Source: Cymbomonas tetramitiformis
Lineage: Eukaryota; Chlorophyta; Pyramimonadophyceae; Pyramimonadales; Pyramimonadaceae
Length of the DNA: 58,853 bases
Direction of reading: 5' to 3'
Assembly (NCBI GenBank): GCA_001247695.2
Contig: LGRX02034680.1
Coordinates: 1 to 58,853, forward strand
Part shown: positions 33,507 through 43,398 of the stretch, one piece after another
Numbering within the stretch: the stretch's first letter is position 1
Layout of the letters: each line of letters opens with the position of its first letter
Notes under the pieces: model-generated
Database searches by the model: none
What the model saw: the letters and a program-made list of their open reading frames with translations, nothing else
What the model was told of the DNA's origin: nothing
Translations under genes and position numbers: made by a program

Positions 33507-35354
33507 TCACATCGTATCATCTTTCCATGCTGCTTTGCATTTGGGTTGGGAATGTGTATGCGTTTGTGGTATCTTGTCACGGCCCCGCCCTGCTCTTGAT
33601 TTGTTTTTCACATCCACTGGGATGATGATGGGCTGGCTTTTGTTGGCCGATCTCATGCCGTTCAGTGTGTGTGTGTCACCGGGTGGAAGTGGGTTTTGGG
33701 AGGCGGTTATCCCTGTGGTGCCATTCTGGCGGGCACTGCCTCTTGGAGAGCTCGGTAGATTCGTCTGTCGTGCTGCGAGGAGAGGCAGAAGGTGGTGAAG
33801 TACACCTTCTGTGTTTTCCCTTGAATTTTGTGGGGAGCACTTAGGTGCCCGCATGTTTCCTTTTTTTGACATGGGGTGTCCATGCTGTGTGGTGTGACTG
33901 TATTCATGACATAACCATGGACCAACAGGTCCCATCCATCGACCGGGAGCCACTGGGGGGCATGCCAGCAGGGTCCGCTTACTCCGTAACCCAGAGACCA
34001 ACAGTTGTTTGGCGACGATCGGTCACATCGTATCATCTTTCCATGCTGCTTTGCCTTTGGGTTGGGAATATGTATGCGTTTGTGGTATCTTGTCACGGCC
34101 CCGCCCTGCTCTTGATTTGCTTTTCACATCCACTGGGATGATGATGGGCTGGCTTTTGTTGGCCGATCTCATGCCGTTCAGTGTGTGTGTGTCACTGCCA
34201 CTTTATGGTGGAGAGGCCCGGTCTGTATGATAGACGAGGTCCGGGTTGCTAGATCTCGCGCGTCAGGCGTAAGCTGGGGGACTTACGTGACGGTGTTATT
34301 GTGCCAGGTCCGAATGGGTGGGAGTTCGGGCCATCATAGCTGACCGGGAATACGTCTCGCCATAGGGTTGTGGCATCTCGCTTTTAACGGGGACGGCCAC
34401 TTGGGTGCTTTGGATGATGGGATGTGGCTGTCCCTGTGGTACCCTTCTGACGGGTACTGCCTCTTTGAGGGCGTCGGGGATTCGTCTGCGGCTGGCTCTA
34501 TTTATGTCCAGTGCCTTGAGGCTTTTTCACCTGCCGGGGGACTGGTGATCGACAGCCACGTTATGGGGTACTGGCATCTCGTTGTTAACGGGGACGGCCA
34601 CTGGAATGATTTGGATGATGGGATGTGGCTGTCCCTGTGGTACCCTTCTGACGGGTACTGCCTCTTTGAGTGCGTCGGGGATTCGTCTACGGCTCGCTTT
34701 TTGGGAGTGTCTTGGATTCGTCTGACGCTAGCTCCCTCTCCGTGTACAGTGCTCATGGTTATTACACATGCCGGGGGACTTGTGTTCTTTGACCTTGATA
34801 TGAAGTACTGGCGGATCGCTGTGAACGGGGACGGCCGCCGGGTGGAAGTGGGTTTTGGGAGGCGGTTATCCCTGTGGTGCCATTCTGGCGGGCACTGCCT
34901 CTTGGAGAGCTCGGTAGATTCGTCTGTCGTGCTGCGAGGAGAGGCAGAAGGTGGTGAAGTACACCTTTTGTGTTTTCCCTTGAATTTTGTGGGGAGCACT
35001 TAGGTGCCCGCATGTTTCCTTTTTTTGACATGGGGTGTCCATGTTGTGTGGTGTGACTGTATTCATGACATAACCATGGACCAACAGGTCCCATCCATCG
35101 ACCGGGAGCCACTGGGGGGCATGCCAGCAGGGTCCGCTTACTCCGTAACCCAGAGACCAACAGTTGTTTGGCGACGATCGGTCACATCGTATCATCTTTC
35201 CATGCTGCTTTGCATTTGGGTTGGGAATATGTATGCGTTTGTGGTATCTTGTCACGGCCCCGCCCTGCTCTTGATTTGCTTTTCACATCCACTGGGATGA
35301 TGATGGGCTGGCTTTTGTTGGCCGATCTCATGCCGTTCAGTGTGTGTGTGTCAC
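33507..35354. repeat. long direct duplication (offset 1159 bp) plus a third partial copy
   Basis: 33680-34195 recurs at 34839-35354 with very few differences. The sub-block ggtcacatcgtatcatcttt through catgccgttcagtgtgtgtg is present a third time at 33507-33680. Within the block, the ccatccatcgac...gggggcatgccagcaggg segment resembles DNA just 3' of the reverse transcriptase remnant (36340-36400), so the block seems to derive from the 3' part of that element. Confidence 0.9.
34368..35003 (+). CDS. hypothetical three-repeat protein frame
   Basis: A 211-residue plus-strand frame contains three diverged repeats of 60-70 residues, each with NGDGHW…LDDGMWLSLW…PSDGYCLFE-type wording (the last reads NGDGRR…LSLWCHSGGHCLLE). 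Conservation of W, G and C at matching positions while the DNA drifts hints at past coding constraint. The frame lies between two copies of the long duplication, so it may be part of the same mobile element. No known domain was recognised, and it may instead simply reflect DNA duplication. Confidence 0.35.
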   Translation: MWHLAFNGDGHLGALDDGMWLSLWYPSDGYCLFEGVGDSSAAGSIYVQCLEAFSPAGGLVIDSHVMGYWHLVVNGDGHWNDLDDGMWLSLWYPSDGYCLFECVGDSSTARFLGVSWIRLTLAPSPCTVLMVITHAGGLVFFDLDMKYWRIAVNGDGRRVEVGFGRRLSLWCHSGGHCLLESSVDSSVVLRGEAEGGEVHLLCFPLNFVGST

Positions 35355-35699
35355 TGAAGAATTCAAGCTACGTCCGTGTAGCACAGAGTGAGCCTGAGAG
35401 CCGTATGCATGTGTGTGGCACCGGATGAGCCGCGGAAGCCGCGTCCGTGCATGTGACACCAGGGACTTGGATAATTCAGGACTCGGCGGAGGTTCGGAAG
35501 CTGGCTGCAGCATGCAACAGGCCCCGCAGACAGCGTGATGCATCGATGCACGTCTGTGCATTTTATTTCACTTCCATGTACACCACCTTATGTTTACAAG
35601 ACTTGAAGGAGTGATTGTCAGTTCTCTCTCGGAGCATTCTCCAAAGAAAATTTGAGGGTTCGAGGATGAGGTACCTGCTCGTTAGAAAGGACAAGTCCT

Positions 35700-36349
35700 T
35701 TGAGTGGGTTACCAATGAACGCAGAAGCAGAACGGACGGTGAGAGGAACCGCTCGTTTCGAACTTGATAGACGTGTTGAGATGTTGTGCAGGTTGGTGGA
35801 TGGGACGCTTGTTGAGTTTGGGGGCATTATCTACCAACATATTGTCGGGATTCCTATGGGAACGAATTGTGCAGACTTCCTTGCCGACCTCTACTGCTTC
35901 ACCTATGAGCTTGCGTTCATGCGCAGGCTTGTGGTGACAGGGGATTTCCACGATGCACACAGATTTCTCTTTGTATGTGGATGCATTGACTTGTTGCATT
36001 CAATATCCTGGATATGGAAGACTATGTATATCTGAACGAGTCCAGCACTGCATGGATTTATCCCAAACACATTTTGAGTCTCTCTGTGGCACATGTGGCT
36101 GAGCATGTCCCTTACATGGACATACTCGTCAAGCAGAACAGGCACAGAGGCCTTATGACCGCCATATATGACAAACGACTGGATGCACAGTATGCTGACA
36201 TCCAGGTCATTAGGTACCCTGCACATCATTCATACCTGGCCGACAAGGCTAAGTATGGGTTTGCCACGAGCCAACTGCATAGGTTCGCTGAGAGATGCGT
36301 CCTTGGGCAAGACTTTCTTGACAACATTCCATCCATTCATCGACTCTGA
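35700..36349 (+). pseudogene. Penelope-like reverse transcriptase remnant
   Basis: The first frame (35700-36035) contains YQHIVGIPMGTNCADFLADL, very close to the GIPMGTN…LADL motif of Penelope-like and related reverse transcriptases. A frame change near 35960-36020 disrupts the catalytic YxDD region: a third frame there reads LYVDALT, suggesting YVDD with the second Asp lost. The next frame (36014-36349) has the downstream thumb-type pattern (YMDILV…YDKRLDAQYADIQVIRYP…YGFATSQLHRFAERC). There is no GIY-YIG endonuclease nearby. The enzyme is dead and 5'-truncated. Copies of adjacent 3' sequence flank it. Confidence 0.75.
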
Positions 36350-36459
36350 AGCCGCCGGGGGGCACCCCGGCAGGATTTGCTCACTCCGATACCCTGGAAT
36401 CGGCATGCAATGAGTTGCGTGAACTTATGCAGTCTCGCGTGTTTGGCAATGATTGGCAC

Positions 36460-36700
36460 ATACATCCATACATACATACATACATGCAGCTTTGCATTGG
36501 TTTAGAGGTGTGCGTGTCGGTGGTCCACTGGGATGATGGTGAGCTGGCTTTTGTTGGCCGATCTCATGCCGTTCAGTGTCGGTGGTATCTTGGCACAGCC
36601 CCGCCCTGTTCTTGAATGCTTCTCACATCCACTAGGATGATGGTGGGCTGGCGTTTGTTGGCCAGCCTCATGCTGTTCAGTGTGGCACCGGATGAGCTTG
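36460..36700. repeat. further copies of the element-associated repeat and a CATA microsatellite
   Basis: (catacata)n lies at about 36464-36484. Two diverged copies of the block cactgggatgatg…ttgttggccgatctcatgcc lie at about 36524-36580 and 36625-36685, the same block found three times at 33.5-35.35 kb. The reverse transcriptase remnant is thus bracketed by them. Confidence 0.8.
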
Positions 36701-39163
36701 CAAAATTTCTTCTCGCGCTCGTCAGGGAAACCTAGTTTTAAGGAGTGATGTGTTTTTTTTAAGCAACCCAAGTGGAGAGCTTTGCTGAGACGATTGAGCT
36801 TTCCTGTGCTCGGGGTCGCACAAGCGCAGGGATCGCCGGTGAAGGGACGATCGGGAATGACAAAATATATGGGAAAAGCAGGAAAAGACCTAAAAAGTGC
36901 AGCTCTGCAGGTATTACAGCACATCGAAAGATGGAATCTACCCGACCTGGGGGACTTTTATAGCTAATCACTCATCTCCACGATTGGAACCTTGAAAAGT
37001 CAACGACAAATGTTTGGGTGAGAATACTATCAGCAAAAACCCAAAGCAACGTCAGCAGCAAGCTTGGTGGCCACAGCAGTGTGCCACGTAAGCGAACCGC
37101 ATTGGTATCTTACCAGGGCACATTGGTTGAGAGCATAGCAGTACCAACACTTGCGAATACTGCGAGAGACCCGACACAATACGTGATATTTTGGGGGGAG
37201 CGGCAGGCTGCTGAAACAAGGCTGGCGGATCAGATGCGTGAAGCCGACATACATGACGACGTGCAGCCTGTCCAGGGGCCGTCTGCCAGCAGCAGAGATC
37301 CACACATAAACTTGGCGATGGCGAAACCCTCCAACAGGTGACGCAGCATAGCTTTCTCGTGCCTTACATGCAAGTGTCACGCTCGGTAGTTGACCACAAC
37401 CACCTACCTAAATCGCTCATGCCTTGAGCTGGAAGGAGCTTTGCAGCATTGCGATATTCAAGCAAAGGACCGGCCTGATGTTGTTTATATAGCCATAGTC
37501 CACAACATGTTGCCATTCAGACTTTGACTTCGGTGTGAGAAATATAAAATCGGAGTGTTTGCATGCATTATTATGCGGTGTACGCAGCAACCTCTTAAAG
37601 TGACCTCTAGAAGCGCTACGCATCTCCAGGTGTAGTTGGTGGGAGCTTGTTCCGAGACGTCTTGATGAACATGTTCCGGGATGTTGGGGAGCAGAGCATG
37701 CTGTCAGAGTGCCCTTGCTGGTGGGAGAGCCTTCATGATGTCTTCAAAGCATTGGGTTTATGTCCGATGAATATTCTTGATTTTGAAATGATTCAGCTAT
37801 TGCTCCAATAGAGGGATTGAGGGTGGGGACATTTGATTTGAGAGTGCGGATGTGCGCGTTCTTGCTCGATTGCTGCAGAGCAAGATCTCAAGTGAAGCCC
37901 GCAGCAAAGAGCACAGCATGTAGGGCAGAAACGGCTGCACACTGGGCTGCAAAGTAAGTTGGAGACATGGATGGATTCATGACGTATTCTTAGCTTGGTC
38001 ATCACCTAATTGCTCTCATCTGCACTGACAGTCGGTGAGCATGTGAAGCATTCCAGACCAAGCTGCTTGCGCCATAATTGTATGTGCTCCTTTAATTAAC
38101 AAGTTGTGACACCGTGCGTTGAGGGTAGATGTCATCAAATGCCGTTCTGATACTGCTCCAGATTGAACTGGTGCAGATCTTATAGGGGAGCATGGTGTTG
38201 TCGTGGTGATTGCAAAGTTATGCCCAGCCAATGTTAGTAAATCAAGTTTTCAGGTATTTGCGAACCAGAAAAATGGTTCCCACATTTGGTGAGTGGAGGA
38301 CTAACGTGTGTGTCGCGTGCTTTTATGTCTCCATATGCTTACAAAGCGCAATGTTTCACACCAGAAACAACGCGCAAAGTGGGACAGCAATATGTGTACT
38401 CCAATCAAATATATTATACACTATTCTACTAGCTAGGGCAGTCACTGTCGGCAGTGTCCTATGTGCAACTCTCTGCTGGCATCAAGATCAGGAGTCCCGC
38501 TTGTCTAGTTCTGTTGTGTCTTCCCTATCATGCATGGCTTGCCATGTTTCTCAATTGTAGCTCTGTAGTGATGAATCAGATGGAAATGTCTAAACGCGCG
38601 TTCTGAACTAGCTTCTCCCGAGACTTGATTGCTTCTCCGCTGCTGGGCCTAAGTAACATCTGTTATCAGTGGTCGCATGCTTGCGCCGCAGGCAAAATCT
38701 TACGATTATTGGCATTGTTGACTAGTATGAGCATTCCTTGTCCCCCTCCCCCTAGAGTCCGTCGTTTTTCGAACATGTTTTTCACTCCCCCTCGGATTCC
38801 GTTTTAAACTGTGTTGCTGTGCAGTATTTGTCATTCAGCATACTTTTCATGCGTGCATCTACCCCGAGATCGGGCGGATAATACACCTTATTGGAGCGAT
38901 ACAAAATTCCTTCCGTTGTGGAAGCGCGATAAATTATTATTTCGGAATAGAAAAAGTGACAAACCCGGAATAGAAACTTTAATTCTCAATTTCGGAATAG
39001 AAAAATGAAAATGTTGGGATATCGAAATTCATCTGTTTAAAAAACTTCATGGATGAAATTTCTTCATCGGAAAATCGGCTATCGCTATCGCCACAGTCGC
39101 GAGTTCGTTTATATATATATAAGTATACGGTACATTGAAAGTACTTATAAATATAATAAGAGA
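36701..39163. other. intergenic, no gene recognised
   Basis: Short frames only. The word cggaatagaaa repeats three times at about 38940-39005. Confidence 0.45.
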
Positions 39164-39257
39164 TAGTTATCGGTTTTCGGAGGGGTGATACCACTGGTAT
39201 CGTTGCGCGTCAGCGCGACGATGCCAGTGGTGTCACCCCTCCGAAAACCGATAACTA
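39164..39257. repeat. 94-bp near-perfect palindrome
   Basis: Arms of about 40 bp (39164-39203 and 39218-39257) with two or so mismatches and a loop of about 14 bp (tgcgcgtcagcgc). It may be a foldback MITE or a transposon subterminal hairpin. Confidence 0.9.
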
Positions 39258-40788
39258 GCTTATCGGATTTTTAAGAGTGGCCACGTCGGATTTGATATCG
39301 GTTGAAGCACTTTGTTATTACTTGCCACGTCGGATTGCCTACATTTTACGAGTTTAGAGCTTTGGAGTCCTCGAAGGGCACCGATCGATCGTATCGATCG
39401 CGATTTCATGGCATTCTGGAAATAATTTAATTTTGACCGTTCGATTAGATTTAACGATCAGATTGCAGTTTCAGATTTGACCCGAATACTACATGTGTTT
39501 GCTTCGCAGATCCCAACGCTCATTTCTGAAACGCTTGTTCGGCAGTCAGCAGTGCAGCACTGTTCCCTATATTGTGTGTGCACATACCCTGGCCTGCATG
39601 TTTTGGCCACTTCGCTTTTGCGGGTTCTCAGATTGATTGCAGGTACTGCTTTCAAGGTGGACGATATGTCAAATACGCTGTCATATGGTGGAAGAGACTT
39701 ACTGGTCAACGTTCGTAGTGTAGCTGATTCTTGTGTTTACATGTTTGCCTCGGGAGTTTTTATATCCTCTTACCTTGTTCCTTTTCGATTCTTGTACATA
39801 CTTCAGGTTATTTTCAGCCGTGGCAGTATGAGCGATTTGAGTCAAACGCGCGTGCCCTTCTCGTTTAAAACATTTCGCTTGCTACTAAGAGTTGCTTGCT
39901 GTCGGTGTGCAGGCTATTCGAGACAGACCTCTCCGCGCGTGCTGGCATGCGAACGCTGCAAAACTACGCGCGTTTCCCTTTCTTCTGGCAATGGTTTGTC
40001 GTCAGTTGCGCTAACTGTTTGATCTTACTATGTAATGCTGTATTTGACTTTCAACTGTTTGTTCTTTGGATAGGTTCTCTTCCTTTTTTTGGATACGGGT
40101 TTACAGGTCTAACTTATGTGCCAGCGATGATCCTTGCGTTGCGCAGCGAGTCCGCCTGTTCCCGGCTTGCGGGTAGGTCACATCTGCTGTTTGGTGTTTG
40201 CTTCGTTGTTTGCACGCAATTTCCGGCTCGCTGCGCTTGAGGCAGGGCAGTGCGTTAGCCTCTGGCACGCCTCGGGACCATACCCGACCCTGCCACTGGA
40301 AGGTACGTCTTCCCAGCTTGCTAAACGTGGAGTTCCGGAACGCGTTTCTTATGTTGGTCTTCTTCATTCAGTTTCACTTTACTCGTCGTTGTGTGTATAT
40401 GTCGTTATGCAGGTCGCAGTTACGCAACATAGTTTGATGGCACGCCTCTGGTAGTTTGATGGCACGCCTCTGGACCACCACTGACCCTGTCACTGAAAGG
40501 TACGGTTCCGCCGCCTGCTATTTGTGGAGTCCTCTCATACCTTTGTCTCGCCCTGGCCTAAAATGCTGATACATTTCACTGTTTTCATTGTTGTCTGCAC
40601 TGTGTGCTTATGCAGGTATCCGCTGTGATGTTATCACGGTGGTGGGGACATCGCGATGGCATTCCGCTATGGCGAGCAGGTATCCAGCATATCTTGTCTC
40701 GCTGTGTCCTGATGCCTTCCTCTCTGAAACCTGTTTTTTGCTTTCGGTTACATTCTTATACTTTCCGTCCTGGTTCGCTTGTGTCCGT
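39258..40788. other. possible mini-exon tract, no protein recognised
   Basis: Several pyrimidine-tract/AG sites and two similar short blocks ending in a GTACG donor (accctgccactggaag|gtacg about 40304; gaccctgtcactgaaag|gtacg about 40502) look exon-like. Chained frames gave no recognisable protein. It may be a non-coding or decayed spliced gene. Confidence 0.25.
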
Positions 40789-41272
40789 GGCAGGAGTTGC
40801 CATTTGGTTGTGGTGATCCTACGAGCAGGTGCGCCATCATCCTGATGATTTCCATAGGTGATGTTGCTGAAATTCGCTTTCTTTACTTTGATAATTATGC
40901 ACCGTTCTTCACATGGCTGTATGTGATGGACTTTGTGCGCTGATGCATGTTCTGAGCAAGATAGTTGGGTATACCGATTGTCGGTTGTGCAGGAATGCAC
41001 GACAGCATAGATATGGCTGAGCCCGGCAATCTCCGTGGTAGGAGTTGCCGTTGGCTTCTGGTGTTTTGCGAGCAGGTGCGCTTTTATCCCTATGCTTTCC
41101 ATAGGTGGATTTTTCTCTTTCGAAAATATGCAGCATTCTCCACTTGGATGCCTATGCATTATTTTATGGGTGGATGCGTGTTCTGAGCGACATAGTTGTG
41201 TATACCAATTGTCGGTTGTGCAGGAATGTGTGGCAGCACAGAAGCACAGACATGGCTGAGCACGGCAATCGG
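40789..41272. repeat. diverged ~240-bp tandem duplication
   Basis: The block ggcaggagttgcc…tcggttgtgcaggaatg…ggctgag (from about 40790) is repeated from about 41036 with many substitutions. The 246-codon minus-strand frame across it reflects this repeat. Confidence 0.8.
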
Positions 41273-41482
41273 GCTTCGCAGGTTTCGTGAGCGAAGCCAC
41301 TACCTCACTTGCTGTGAGGATTCTGCTTTGCATGGATGAATTGGCCACGGTGCTCGGAATTCTGTGTTGCCGGAATTTGCGTGCTGCGCAGGACTTCGTT
41401 GGACGCCGAGATTTTTGCTGAAATTACTGTTTTTTTCAATAGTTTTTTATTCTGTTAGCACTGCCACCTTAGCATTTTTTTG

Positions 41483-41575
41483 TCTGTTATCAGTCTAGAA
41501 TATTCTGTTATCGGCCTAGAATATTCTGTTATCGGCCTAGAATATTCTGTTATCGGCCTAGAATATTCTGTTATC
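41483..41575. repeat. 21-bp minisatellite, about 4.5 copies
   Basis: ctgttatcggcctagaatatt repeats with a 21-bp period. Degenerate copies continue to 41635. Confidence 0.95.
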
Positions 41576-42577
41576 ACTTGCCACCTCAGCATATCATTAT
41601 GTTATCACTTTAGAATATTCTGTTATCGCATAAGGAATTACGGCCAACGTTTACCCCCGATATTAATTTTCAAACCTTTCATTCATTGGCTCTGCGGACC
41701 GATCGCGAACAAGCCATGCGTCATCGCATCTAACATCATCGAACCCATCGTTCTTCATGCCATGCGCCATGTGTCCATCGTAATTCTATTTCTACTCGTT
41801 TCCTCATCTCAAAACGTCAGCACTATGTCGAGACACTGTCCACGTTGGAAAGTTTCTTTTCGCCACCAAGCCCCCAAGCTTCGTCCACGCAGAGACGAAA
41901 GCGAAAGTTCAAACTCTCGTTGCGTTTGGGCAGAACGAGAACCCACGCCCACGCCAGCCTCTTTCACCACCCGAGACGGAGGGCTACCTGGCAATGAATT
42001 TTGAAACAATGGAACCCTGACGTGCGCAAAGAAGGCGGCTTGCAAATATTACAGGTACGCGTCCGCCAGCATAGTACACGCTTTACGTATCGTGGGCTTG
42101 TTAGGTGTGCGGTGTGTGCGTCAACAGAATAATCGTTTGCGTCCACATATCAATTCGTTTTTCAGGAGCAGTTTCGACTTTACTGTTACCGATCAGACTT
42201 TTTAAGTTCATGTGACTGTTGCAGTCAAGAAAACTGTGTTAACATTGTGAGACATTGGGTTATTTCCGCGTTATCCAGGGTGCTCCAATGGATTGTTGAT
42301 CCTGCTGTCAGTGTTCTCAAGCTACAGTGTTCTGGGGGTGGAGCTCTTCGGCGAAATCGAGCCCCACTATTCTGCGATATTTTGTGGGAGCCTGGGTGGC
42401 ACTGCTTCGTTGCTCTGTGGTAGCGCACTTGCATTTGGTCAACGCTTTCTGGTCCTTTGATACAAGGAAGGTGCGTTGTGCAGTCTAACATGATTTGCAC
42501 CTGTGCAGCTGTCTTTTCAGAGGCATCACTGGGTTATAATTGGGTCTCGTATTCGGGTCCTTATAGTGCCTGAGTGT

Positions 42578-42790
42578 AGATGCGACGGGCCCGCGTGGTG
42601 GGCTCCGTTCCTGGTGTCTAGGTGTCTGAGTGGTAGAGGTATCCGTGGATGCGACGGGCCCGTGGTGGCCTGCGCTCCAGGTGTTTGAGTGGTAGAGGAG
42701 TCTGTGGATGCGACGGTCCCATGGTGGCCTACGCTCCAGGTGTTCAAGTGTCTGAGCGGTAGAGGAGTCTGTGGATGCGACGGGCCCGTG
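42578..42790. repeat. irregular 58-71-bp repeats
   Basis: gatgcgacgg(g/t)cccgtggtgg-type blocks start at about 42578, 42649, 42707 and 42774, with indels between copies. Confidence 0.8.
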
Positions 42791-42849
42791 AACGACGAAC
42801 GCTCTTAATTGGAAGATACGCTTTGAATTGGAAGAGTTTTTGAAGGTCA

Positions 42850-43398
42850 TTGTTTTGATGTTTTTTACATCATTTTAAACATATCATGCCAAGAAAATAG
42901 GATGGTTATAATTTTGGAAGTTTTCCTCATCGTACGAGGCGGGGTTTTCAGAATTCTTACGCGAGACTCTTAGGCATATTGCGGAGTGTTCCAAAAACCC
43001 ACATATGGTATTAGATCGAGATTAAAGGTTATAAAATGGAAGTAAAAAGGGAAAATATGCACCTATTTATCGTATGTTTGATATTTTCATCGATTTCAGC
43101 ACAATTTTGCCAAAACCCCCCTCAAACCCTATGCTTTATCACACGCGTATTCACAAAGGGCAGGTAACATATGTAAAGGTTCTTGCTAATGGACCCGTCA
43201 CGTGCTATGTTATAATGTAGTTTGCCATAAAACATATTTGAACAAATAAAATATCAAGCACTTGTATCTCCGTGCAGATTTCAGGAGCAAATGGCCCTCT
43301 AGCTAGCGGGGGAAACCCTAAGTGGTAACACCAATTTAGGGTGTAAGCACAACCACATGTGTACATGCATGCACATACGTACTCTTGACTGCACGTAT
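42850..43398. other. AT-rich 3' flank of gene A
   Basis: No gene or clear inverted end was recognised here. If gene A belongs to a transposon, one of its ends should be here or further left. Confidence 0.4.

Noticed and set aside
40608..41348. 246-codon minus-strand frame with internal repeats
   Set aside because: It spans a diverged DNA duplication. The protein shows no family, and the repeat is explained at DNA level.
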